Part shown: positions 11,071-20,889 of the stretch, piece by piece
How positions within the stretch are numbered: the first letter of the stretch is position 1
How the letters are laid out: every line of letters begins with the position of its first letter
Assembly: GCA_033961575.1 (NCBI GenBank)
Contig: CM066731.1
Location: 130,441,001-130,505,000, forward strand
From: Aselliscus stoliczkanus
Taxonomy: Eukaryota > Chordata > Mammalia > Chiroptera > Hipposideridae
DNA length: 64,000 bases
Direction of reading: 5' to 3'
Notes under the pieces: generated by a model
Database searches by the model: none
What the model saw: only the letters and a program-made list of their open reading frames with translations
Told to the model about the DNA's origin: nothing
Position numbers and translations under genes: made by a program

Positions 11071-12181
11071 CTCAGTGATTTTCTTAATGGTGTTGAACTT
11101 GTCTGCTGCTCTTGGTCTACAGAAGCTGCTTTTCCTTTTATCTTGACATTTTTTTAAGTCAAACCTCTTTCTAAAATTATGAAACCATTCTTCGCTGGCA
11201 TTACATTCTCCAGCTTTATATCCTTCACCTTTTGCTTTAACTTGTAGTACAATGACTTTGCTTTTTCTCCAGTCATATTCAAGTCTATAGATATGCCTTT
11301 CTTATAGCAGTCCTACAGCCACATAAAGCTGCATTTTCAGTACAAGATAAAAAGATATTCAGCAAAAAAATACAAGATTTTCATGCCTGCTGGTGTAGCT
11401 ACAACGATGGCTTGACATATTTTCTTTTTTTGTAATCATCCTTATGCTAGATTCATTTATCTTGAAATGGTGGGCAACCACAGCTGCAGACCTCCATTTA
11501 TGGTACATATCAAGCAATTCAACTTTTTCTTGTAATGTCATGACTTTCCTGTGCTTCTTGGGAGTACTTCCAGCATCACGAGTGGCATTTTGTATGGGTC
11601 CCATGTTGTTATTCAAGGTTTACAGTATTGCACTAAACATGATGGAGAATGCGTGAGAACCACAAGAGATCACTTTTTACTGAGATACGTAATTTACTGG
11701 AGCGACGAGCTGCTCATTCGGAGATTTTAACGTAAAAACTGCGTTTTAAGCAGATACTCGCAACACTTTAGCTCACTGCAATAGCAACATTGAGGTGGCT
11801 ATGAGATTACTAGTAATACAATATGTACTGTAGTTAATTTTATGTAGTTGTGATTTAATACTGCATCTTTACATTTGTGTGCATTCCTCTTAGTGGCACC
11901 ATGTGCTGTGTTGTGTGTATATATTTTGATAAATTTTAACCTTTTAAAATAGATTTGTGTATATTTTGTAATAGTAAATGATAAAATAGACTAGTATCTA
12001 CATATACTTTATGCATTCATGACATTCCTTTTTCTTAATTTTTTGGTAGTTCTAGGCTGTGGATTGAGTTTTTTTCAAATTGTCGCAAATCTCCAAAAAT
12101 TTTTCCAATATATGTATTGAAAAATCCATGTATAAGTGGACCCATGCGGTTCAAACCCATGTTGTTCAAGGGTCAGCTGTA

Positions 12182-14325
12182 CTCTTTCCCCATCAAACTA
12201 GGCTATAATTTATTTTCCAGTAGGAGTGTAAAGTTAGTTGAATAAAATAATATTAGGTCTTGATGAATTAAATACTGTAGCAATGCTAAAGGTGATTATT
12301 CTAACAGCACATTTTATACAATTTGTATAAAGATAAAAGAAGTGATTTAGCCAGCTTTTTGACATTTTGTCACCTCCTGCTCCTTTTGAAGAATGTCCTA
12401 TCTAGTCCCTGATTTTCCTCAGTAATGGCTAAATTAATTCTAGTGTGATATTTTTCCTTAGCGTGTCATATTTTTTGATGTTGAGAGATTGGGCACATAC
12501 AAAACAGGTAACTGAAAGTAAATGACCTTTTCCACTATTTATTTATAAAGCCCCTTGTGAATTATTAAATCGCCATATTGCTTTTGTGTATTGTAGTATA
12601 TATACCTGCTTGAAGTCAGTAGATGGTTATAATTTTCTTTCTTTCAGTATTTATTTTCTTTTACTAAAGTGTTTTTAAAAATTTTCTTCTGACTCCTGTG
12701 CTCTAAAGTACATGCTAGCACTAATTCTTCTAGGAAATTTAAGTACCATTTTAAGGATTTGTTGATACCTAGAATTGCAAGATGGTACTAATAAAGAACA
12801 TTGGCACTTAGCTACTTTATAAATGCTTTTTATCATAAAAGTACAAACATTTTTCTTGATAAACTAACTCTTCCAGTGTTTTAAATGAATTTTTTACTCT
12901 TTAATTGTACTCTACTGTATTGGTATTTTGATATTGTAAATACCATTTCTACTTTTTATTCTGTTCTAGCCAGATATGTGGTTTGTAATATTCTACTCAC
13001 ATTACCACCCCTCCTCCCCCCTTTCTGGATGATGGTAATGCTTTACTGGCTAGAAACAGGATGGTGAAAGTCTACCAAAGTGTTGCTTCTGGTATAATAC
13101 TTAGAAAATACATATTCATGGTAGGCTGTATTCTTTTGTATTGTAATTGTATTTCTCTATATAGATCTCATTTTATTCAGATAAATCTATAAGAAGGCTC
13201 AATTTCAGGTTTGTTAGAGCTGGTCATTAACATGTTATTTTACTACTGTTTTGTCCTATGCTTTATAATATGGAAGAGTTATTTTTTGAGGTGATTGCTT
13301 TTAGTTGATTTCTTTTTAAAATAAAAGTAGTGGTTGATATTTTTAGCTGTAGAAGAAGTCAAAGGGATATTCATGTATTTCTAGGATTGCCTTTCTACCC
13401 TGATCTTTTTGTCTGCTGTCTGGAAATAATAAGGGAGATTACCTGCAGAAAATATGCAGGTTTTTAATACTTTTATCAGATTGAAAATTCTCCTCCTTAT
13501 GGTGTAAAAGTTCTAATAGGATTGACACTGTTTTCGTTAGATTTTGGTAATTGTTATGGCTGCCAAAATGGATTAAGAAGTTATATGAGAACTTCATTTC
13601 TCAGATATAAAAGGAAAACAGTAGCTAGTAGAAATTTTCTCAGCGTTACAGTTCCTTTTTCTGTTTGGATAAACAATGTTTTCTAGTGGGACTTTAGAGT
13701 CACTAAAACAGCCTTTGACTGATAAAACCAATTTAGGGGGAAAAAATTCTTTTTGGAAAAAGAAGTATGTATGATGTTATAGAATACTGAATATATATAC
13801 CCCCTGCTGGTAGTTTTGTTATATCCCCTTTTTGTATTTTACTCTTACATGGATGTGCTTACTGGTAATATTCAAATCTGTCTCAGACCTTTACTTGTGT
13901 TTTGAGTACCTCTGCCAGACAGTGAGTTAAAACTTCTACTGAAGACTTGTTTGTGTGTTGCAATTGTCATCTGAATCAATATTGTCTTCTGATTTACATT
14001 ATTCCCTAGGTAGTTTGTTGTATATTTTAGGTACTTTTCTAGCTCTTAAAAAACAAACAGATGTGGTCAAGAACGGTTGTGGGTATGTTTGTGTCTACAC
14101 ACATACATGCCCATGTGCTCTCATAGATTCATGTTTTTGTGTGTGTAATTGATTTTAAGTCATTTATATGACAACAGCATTTTGTCAGATAAGCACATTT
14201 AATGGCACAAAGTAATCTCTTTGTTATGCCTGAAGCCAGTTTGGAAGATGTGAGTAGTAAAATAAATGCAATGTATTCTTTATATAATAATAGTTTGAAA
14301 CACACACACCTGTCAATTTATATAT
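12182..14325. other. Unique intron sequence
   Basis: This is AT-rich DNA between the Tigger element and a mariner MITE. I see no coding signal, transposon or RNA gene in it. Confidence 0.6.
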
Positions 14326-14326
14326 A

Positions 14327-14559
14327 CCAGGGTGCCAAAAAAATGTATACAAGTGGACACTTCGGTCAGCTTTGCTCAAGCAGTAGTTGGCTGTAATCAG
14401 AAATGTCTGGACGCTGATGGTAATCACTTTGAGCACCTCTTGTAATTGCAGAAGTCAAACATGACTTGTATTCATCTTTTGTTATCAGTATATATTGAGT
14501 ATTACAATTTTAATACATTTTTCTTCCTTAAAATGTGTATACATATTTTTGGCATCCTC
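14327..14559. mobile_element. Mariner-type MITE, copy 1 (233 bp)
   Basis: The left end, CCAGGGTGCCAAAAAAATGT, and the complement of the right end, GAGGATGCCAAAAATATGT, are inverted repeats. TA flanks both sides (14325-14326 and 14560-14561), the target of mariner/Tc1 transposases. A clearly homologous copy in the same orientation is at 41951-42181. The interior has no usable open frame. Confidence 0.88.
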
Positions 14560-14901
14560 TATATATACTCGTATATATTTGTAATGAACGTCTACTTTTG
14601 AGTTAAGATATTAAGCTATTTGGTCGCATCACACATGAGATTAAAGTTTTATTATAACACATGTATAGTCATGCATTTAGAGATATTGATAAATATTTAG
14701 ATTTCTCATATTGAATATTTCTGGTGTCCTTACTATGTGTTAGACATTACTTGGTGTCAATAATGTTAGCAGTCAGGCTTTGTCTCCATCCATAAACCTT
14801 CTTTTTCAGTGAGGAAGACATATTATTTTTTTTTAAATTGCAAATGTGTTAAGCGTGAGAAAGGAAAGATACTAAGTGCTATGATAGTTTCCCATAAGGG
14901 T

Positions 14902-15580
14902 TGTATTCATTATCTATTGCTACTTAATAAACTACCCCACAAGTTAGTGACTAAAATAGCAAACATTATTCTCATACTTTCTATGAGTCAAGAATTTGGG
15001 AGAGCATTAGCTGAGTGTTTTTGGTTCCAGGTTTTCCATGAAGTTGCAGTCAGGGTGTTAGCAGACTGTAGTTATCTGCAGACTCTTAGATTGGAGGATC
15101 CATTTCAAGACGGCTCATTCACATAGCTGTTGGCAGGTCTCAGTTTCTCACTGGCTATTGGCAGGAGGCCTTAGTTCCTCTCCACATAGGCCTCTCAATA
15201 GGCTGCTTCTGTGTCCTTGTAACATAGCAGCTAACTGCCTCGAGAGTAAGTAATGAGAGAGAGATGGAGGAGGGAGAGCGTGGCCTCTTCATGTGGCCTG
15301 GGCTTCCTTAAAACATGATGATGGCTAGGTTTCAAGGGCAAACATTCTGACATAGAGAAAGACAGACAGATGGGGGGTGGGTTGATGGGGGAGGAGAGGA
15401 GAGGAAGGGCAGAGAGAGAGTATGAATCTAGATGCAGCTGCATGGCCTTCCCAGACCTAGCCTTTAGAAGCCATGCAGCATTACTTCTACATTCTGCTTA
15501 ACAAATTCAAGAGAGGAGAAAGAGACCATGCCTCTTACTGGGGAATGGCAAGGCTCTGGAAAAGCAGTAGAACCACAGTA
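14902..15580 (-). mobile_element. MaLR-type LTR (MLT1/MST-like), antisense
   Basis: It starts TTGTATTCATTATCTATTGC and continues ATTTGGGAGAGCATTAGCTG, CAAGACGGCTCATTCACATA and GGCAGGAGGCCTTAGTTCCT, the order of a widespread old mammalian LTR in reverse orientation. The right part is diverged. The ORFs at 14809-15126 and 15231-15443 fall in this repeat and are not genes. Confidence 0.65.
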
Positions 15581-15599
15581 TTAATGTGGTCATTTTTAG

Positions 15600-16490
15600 A
15601 AAAGAAGATCTGCTGCAGAAGGGAAAAAAAGAGGGGATGATAGCAGATCAGTTAACAAAAACCATAGTCCAGGGAGAAGATGATGGTGGTGTCAGTAGGG
15701 ATGGAAAGAAGTGAATACATGTGAGAGAGATGCCAGAGATGGACAGTCTAGTGATTGAACAGACCTGGATGGGGAAGGAGATGGGATGTAGGGATCACTC
15801 CATGTTTATGACCTGAGCAATCAAGTGCCTATGGTGCCATGTCATGGATGAAGGCCAGAGTGGGGATGGAGGTTTTGTTTTTGTTTTCAATGGTTGTGAT
15901 TGTGGTGGAGTGAATCAGGGGGAAGATTCAAAGTTCATTTCAGAAAAAATTGAGCTTGAGTTATGTGAGGGACATTCGGTGTGAATGGAATGTTGCTAGT
16001 CTAGCTCAGAGAAGCAGTCTGGGCCAGAAATAACTATTGAAGAACTTTAGGTGTGTAGATGGCAATTTATGGTTAAAGTCATGTAGGTGATTGTAGACTG
16101 AGAAAATAAAAAGGCGGGGGGAAAAAGCTCTGAGGAATATCATCTTTTAATGGTTTAGAGGCAACTACATCAGCAAATAAATTGAGAAGGACTGTCCTGG
16201 GAGGTGGGAAGAAAACAAAAACGGATATATGGCAGATAAACCTAAGGACGATAGTGTTTCATGGCGGTAACAAAGTAAATAAAGCAAGTTGCAGAGTGAA
16301 TAATGTTAGCGGATTTGGCCCCTGGGAGGTGACTTTAGCAAAACTGCTTTTGAAGAGGAATGGAGGTGAAAACAAGCTGGGGTGCTGTACAAAAAGTGAG
16401 TGGGGATGGAGAGAGTGGAGATGCAGTTCTTTCAAGTAGTTTGGTCAGGTAGGCAGTTGATCGACTGAGGCCCATAGCTGCAGAGGAAAA
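15600..16490. repeat. Purine-rich ancient interspersed repeat, unassigned
   Basis: This G/A-rich stretch (GAGAGATGCCAGAGATGG, GGATGAAGGCCAGAG, GAAAAATTGAGCTTGAG) has a composition and word use that I also see at about 48280-49520. Both may be copies of one old repeat family. I cannot name it. Confidence 0.4.
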
Positions 16491-17639
16491 TGAACTAAAG
16501 AGATATATTTTTTTTAATTACAACATTTTTCACATTTTAAAATGGAAGCGGCTCGACACTTTTAAATGTTTATTTAAGGGTCAAGATAGTGAGAATTAAG
16601 GGCATAAAACTCTATAAATATTTTCAAATTAGTTTAAAAATCAGGACCTGCAAAAGGATATTTACAAATTGAAATAAGGCATTTATGGCCTAATATATTA
16701 AGCCACTAGATCATTTTAAGGATGCATGTTTTTACGTAGCTTTGTCTTTTAGCTTGTTATGTGTTCCTCCCAAACTAAATTGGTCACTTGATTTTTTTAT
16801 TTGTTTTAATAAACGTAGAACATTTGTCAACAACTGCCTATTTTTTGAGACAAAGCAGAGCAGAGATAGTACTTAATGGATTTTAACAATAAAAGGGGAA
16901 CAAAAGTTAAGGATTTTACTTCAAGAAAAACAGGTGGTGAAATAAATGATAAAATTTAATCTTGAGGAAGCAAACTAATGGTAGTATTAAAAGACAATAT
17001 CAGCATTCTTGGAAAAATGAACAATTTTCATTAAATGATAAAGGCAAGACTATTTTGTACTTTGTATTTATCATTTCAACAGATAAGGATAGGTTAAAAG
17101 CAAACTAATTGGTTTAGGAAGCCCCCCCCCAATAAAAATAATAAGATGTTAAAAAAACTAAACGCTACAGATTGCTACAAATTCCATCAAAGCTAAATAG
17201 TAACAAAACATTGGAATGTTTAAAAGAACACAAAAAGATCTGGAATAAATGTAATCACTAAAGGATTGCTTGGTCTTGGACCCATATACTGGAGATGAGA
17301 CTCACAAAGGTTATTACAGCTCACTGATTCACAGCTAACTAGACTGGAAATGCCCAAACTAGAGATTGGGTCCTGTTCTTAGCCTGTTGAGAATGTTACA
17401 GAGTACCGTGGAGCATGTTAGAACTGTGAGAATGAGACTGGAGTAATTACCAGCGCAGATTTAAAAAAAGATTGTGAAATAGGTGGTAGTGAACAATGTA
17501 ATAAGTTTAGTGTTAGGGGAACTGAGTTTTAAACCCAAATCTGTCACCAGTTTGGCTATACTAACTTGGAACAGACATGTAACCTTTACCTTTTTGTGTT
17601 TATCAATAAAATGGTGGAGCTCGAGTCGGAGCAGAGCCA

Positions 17640-17960
17640 TGCAAAAACATTTATTGAGTACCAACTGTGTGGCAGTCAATGTCATTTTCTTAACACATCG
17701 TTTGTGGGAAACGAGTAAACTCATCATACCGCTCAAATGCCCGCTTACAATGTGAATGTGGGAAACGAGTAAACTCATCATATCGCTCAAATGCCCGCAT
17801 ACAATGTGTTAATAATACTTTCTCATTTAATCTTTACAATACTCTTTGAGGCTGCCCATGTTAGCCCCGTTTTACAGATGTGGCTAGGTAATGAGCACAT
17901 TACCTGGCTAGTAAGTGATGAAGGTAGAATTCCAACTCAAGTCTGTTGACTCCAAAACGG
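17640..17960 (-). repeat. MIR SINE, antisense, interrupted by a MITE
   Basis: TTTATTGAGTACCAACTGTGTGG lies before, and TTTAATCTTTACAATACTC… CCCGTTTTACAGATG… AGTAAGTGATGAAGG after, the insertion at 17694-17808. Joined, they follow antisense MIR order. The interruption shows that the MITE is younger than the MIR. Confidence 0.85.
17694..17808. mobile_element. TTAA-flanked MITE (piggyBac-like), tandemly duplicated
   Basis: A 61-base unit with inverted ends (CACATCGTTTGTGGGAAACG on the left; the complement of its right end is CACATTGTAAGCGGGCATTT) begins right after TTAA at 17690-17693. A second unit follows with a 54-base period: TGTGGGAAACGAGTAAACTC starts at both 17703 and 17757. The second unit ends directly before TTAA at 17809-17812. 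TTAA duplication is the hallmark of piggyBac transposition. A single-unit copy in opposite orientation is at 20302-20362. Confidence 0.82.
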
Positions 17961-18184
17961 ATGCTTTTTACACAGCATCCAAAACTTCATTCATTTTTGT
18001 ACCATTTTATCAACTGTTGCCCTGTCCATGTGTCACTACTACTGTGATTTACTTGATATTTTTCTTTAAATCTATATTCATGGTTTACTTAAATTTATCT
18101 CAGAAGGAAACTGCTTGATAAATAAAATCAAACCTAAACAAACTGATATGAAAGAATGAAAAGACAAACAAGGAAGTCTGTCTT

Positions 18185-18680
18185 TCTCCCGGAGAAAAGG
18201 AAAAAAAAAAGGTATATGAAAGGTAGGAAGGAACGAAGGCCCTGGAGAGAAAGAAATCTCTTTAGGTTAGAGGCTAGAGGCTGGGAATGCCAGCGCAGCT
18301 CAGAAAAGTAGGTTTGGGGCTGGCATTTTGGATCCCATCTGAGAACTGCGGTACAGACAAGAAGATGGGGCTAGAGGAAGGGATTCCTGCATCTGGTTTA
18401 AAAGAGATAGCTGGGGATGGAGTTGGACCAGGAATGGAACCTGGATTACCGGATGGTCTGGAATTGAGGGTGCATCACCCCCTCAGGGAAGGGAGGAAGG
18501 AAAAGCCCGGAGGAGGGACACAGGGATTGGGAAATCTGGAAGAAGCATAGAACCAGGAGCTCAGATTAAACAGGACAGTGGCCAGGACATTTCAGAGATT
18601 GAAGGAGTGTGTCGGTGAAAGTTGATGCCCAAGAGGGGACACTGCAACAAGTAAGACAGGGCCAGTGAGAGGGGCTTAGA
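18185..18680. other. GC- and purine-rich patch, origin unknown
   Basis: This stretch is much richer in G than its flanks (GGGGCTGGCATTTTGGATCC, GGAGTTGGACCAGGAATGG, GGGAAGGGAGGAAGG). It contains an 87-residue + strand open frame (18287-18550) rich in Gly, Glu and Pro, without recognisable domain or splice context. An old LTR or internal retroviral piece is as likely as a regulatory or coding element. Confidence 0.35.
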
Positions 18681-19047
18681 AATGGCAGTTTAGAGGTAGG
18701 TACATCTGACATTGGGACTCTGTAGGCCGAGCTGGGAGATAGGAGGGGAAACCAAGTATGATTCTCTCCTGTGTTAAGCCAACAGTTTTTCTCCTAATAC
18801 TGGACCATGAGTGCAACATATCTGGGCAGTTTTCTCCAAGGGAAGATAATTTTATTTGTATATGGTCTAAAATTGTCTCTGGGACATGCAATAGTATGCA
18901 CACCACACTTTCAGTAAATGTTGCTGCTTCTAGGTTCGATTCATCCGTCCCTTCTAGCTCTGAATGTTCCTTTGATCTGTTTTGTGTAGCTTACCCTCTT
19001 GTGTCATGTGTTGCTTATTTAAAAGCAGTGTTAAATAAAACGTTTAA

Positions 19048-19072
19048 TTTTTTTTTTTTTTTTTTTTTTTTT
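19048..19072. repeat. Poly(T) tract
   Basis: An almost uninterrupted T-run of about 25 bases. No SINE or L1 body is recognised next to it, so it is either a low-complexity tract or the tail of a fully decayed element. The 124-residue frame across it (18758-19132) is read as chance. Confidence 0.7.
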
Positions 19073-19314
19073 ACTTTGATACTTAGATCCAAAATATTCC
19101 TTAAGTTTGCCTTCCTTTTAGTTATCAACTAAAAAGGAGGCTTTGATAGCCAGGGGATTTAGGTTGCATTTCTAAGGAAAGCAATTGATCTGAGGGATTG
19201 TGTCCTTTCTCGAAAAGCGTTATATTAGTACTTAATGCCAGTACAATCTAAAGAACACTATTTATATGTAAATATTCTGCCCTCTTAGAGGAATGTAATT
19301 CTGGTGATGTTATA

Positions 19315-19475
19315 TATACATTAATACACACACACATACACACCCGTGTTTATACATGTGGTTAATATATTCGTCTATACACATATATCTGAGTTATAGA
19401 AGATATAGTGTGTATACTATGTATCTAGGAACGTTGTGTGTGCATGTACATACACATAAACACATTTCAGTGTCG
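19315..19475. repeat. Degenerate CA/TA-rich low-complexity region
   Basis: ACACACACACATACACACAC and alternating TATACAT-type words recur over about 160 bases with many interruptions. It is an old decayed microsatellite. Confidence 0.7.
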
Positions 19476-20301
19476 ATGATCCATCCATTCATTATTACCC
19501 TTTGTGCCTCCGAGCCCAGGGGTATGCAGGTAGTTAAAATTGTGTGCCCTTCTCATTTCCCGATGTCTCTCCATTTGGTTTCAGTTTCTAATGTTTGTTT
19601 TTTACTAGACTTTTTAATAAGCTAGTTCTGAAGAGCTTTAAGAAGGAAGTCATTTTAATTGCAGGATTTAGTTGGGGCTTTTTCATTCTGCCAGGATTCT
19701 TCATCTTTGAATTGATACAATGGTAATATCTCAATAAATGACCACAGTGTAGTAATGCAACATGTTTACTTAATAGGTTTTTTTTTTTTTTTTCAATATC
19801 TGGATGACCCAGGCAAGTTTCATGCCTATTGTGTAGGGGAGAATTATTTTCCTAATAAACAGTTATCTCGGCTAGGAGCAGGAGAGATCTGGGTTCTCAG
19901 GTCCTAGATTTTTCATTGTAAAATACTTGAAATACTGAAAAAGTTGAAATACTGAAATTCAGAAAGTAGTTCCCATACAGCTCTGAACTTTATGAAAATA
20001 TGGGTCTGTGAAACTGTTAGTTGACAGACATTGAATCATTTGATCATGTTCAACCAGTTCTAAAAATTTGCTGCCCGTAAAAGTCACTCAGAAGCATGTT
20101 AACTTTGCATTTATCTTCTTTTTGCCCCTAAAAGATAAACTTTTAAAACTTTCAAAACACAGTGGGCAGTGGCATTTTTAACTTATTTCATGTTGTTACT
20201 TTGGAAAGCATAACATGGATTTTATTTTCATTTCGCATTCTGAAGGAATAGCAACTACAGACCTCTCAGGAGTTGGGAAGCTTCATTTGTAATCATATTA
20301 A

Positions 20302-20362
20302 CACTTTGTAAGCGGACATTTGAGCTATATGACGAGTTGACTCGTTTCCCGCAAAAAATGTG
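20302..20362. mobile_element. TTAA-flanked MITE (piggyBac-like), single 61-bp copy
   Basis: CACTTTGTAAGCGGACATTT to GCAAAAAATGTG is framed by TTAA at 20298-20301 and 20363-20366. It is the reverse complement of the unit at 17694-17754 with a few differences. The shared length, inverted ends and TTAA frame in two unrelated sites define a very short non-autonomous element. Confidence 0.82.
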
Positions 20363-20439
20363 TTAAAAGTTATTTTCATTGGAGGGCATGTGCTAGTGAT
20401 TTTTAAGTCTATTTGCTGGTTGTTGTTTTTTAAGTTTGA

Positions 20440-20886
20440 TGTATTAGCTTCTTTGGGCTGCTATAACAAAGTACCACAAAATGTGTGGCTTTAAATATAA
20501 ATCTATGGTCTCACAGCCCTGGAGACTAGAAGTTCTTGAAAGCAAAGTGTGTGATCAGGATCACACTTTCCCCTATAGGGGAAAACTTCTCCTTGCCTCT
20601 TCTAACAGTTGGTGTTTGCAGGCAGTCTTTGGCTGACCTTGGTTTATAGATACATCATTCCAGTCTGCCTCTATTGTCACATGGCCATCTTCTTCCTGAG
20701 TGTCTCGGTGCCTCTTTTCTTATAAAGATAGATGCCATGTTGGATTAAGGGCCCACATTACTGCAATATGACTCATCTTTCCTTCTGCAGTGACTCTATT
20801 TCCAAATATGATCACATTATTTGAGATATTGTAGGTTAGGGCTTCAACATTTCTTTTGGGGTGGGACACAGTTCAAGTCATAATAG
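20440..20886 (-). mobile_element. MaLR-type LTR (MLT1/MST-like), antisense
   Basis: TGTATTAGCTTCTTTGGGCTGC at the left, CAAAGTACCACAAAATGTG, CATGGCCATCTTCTTCCTGA, GACTCTATTTCCAAATATGA and TTCAAGTCATAATAG at the right follow the order of an ERVL-MaLR LTR in reverse. It is moderately diverged and non-coding. Confidence 0.8.
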
Positions 20887-20889
20887 TGG

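Larger units (their letters stand above)
9236..11616 (-). pseudogene. Broken Tigger transposase
   Basis: Read on the minus strand, the pieces run in order. 11616-11359 has an N-terminal helix-turn-helix of CENP-B type (KKHRKVMTLQEKVELLDMYH, then INESSIRMITKKE). After an interrupted middle segment, 10695-10360 includes VPYSGGKIKR and KCRWVYDQNCPLY-like sequence, with its N-terminal end read through an inserted SINE. 10280-9945 carries DDE-domain sequence (VVYLLPNTTSLIQLLDEGIK, ending ENIMKVWKDHT). 9642-9427 is an acidic C-terminal region with PDDEEDEVPE. Stops, frame changes and a 475-base SINE separate the pieces, so no functional enzyme is made. In intact pogo relatives this enzyme binds the inverted repeats and moves the element to TA targets. 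Confidence 0.85.
7448..12179 (-). mobile_element. Tigger2-like (pogo) DNA transposon carrying nested insertions
   Basis: The left end contains CCTTGAACAACATGGG, and the right end reads CAGCTGACCCTTGAACAACA on the minus strand. These are the terminal inverted repeats of a Tigger element, with a TA at 12180-12181 beside the right end. Between them the minus strand carries broken transposase (see the pseudogene entry). The element is about 4.7 kb, but roughly 1.25 kb belongs to later insertions: an LTR (7928-8503) and SINEs at 8809-8955, 9718-9771 and 10596-11070. An internally deleted relative lies at 39573-39892. The 'Tigger2' name is from memory of the end sequence. Confidence 0.88.

Noticed and set aside
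14809..15126. 105-codon + strand open frame
   Set aside because: Overlaps a MaLR-type LTR in antisense orientation. No retroviral or cellular domain is visible.
17461..17790. 109-codon minus-strand frame containing a repeated SHIHIVSGHLSGMMSLLVSH-like peptide
   Set aside because: The internal repeat is the translated TTAA MITE dimer within a MIR, not a protein repeat.
17690..17812. Two-unit direct repeat considered as a CRISPR-like array
   Set aside because: There is no spacer between units, only two units, TTAA frames the block, and the genome is mammalian. A MITE explains it.
18758..19132. 124-codon + strand open frame
   Set aside because: It runs through a long T-tract (poly-Phe), has no domain, no splice context and no codon bias. 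Chance frame.
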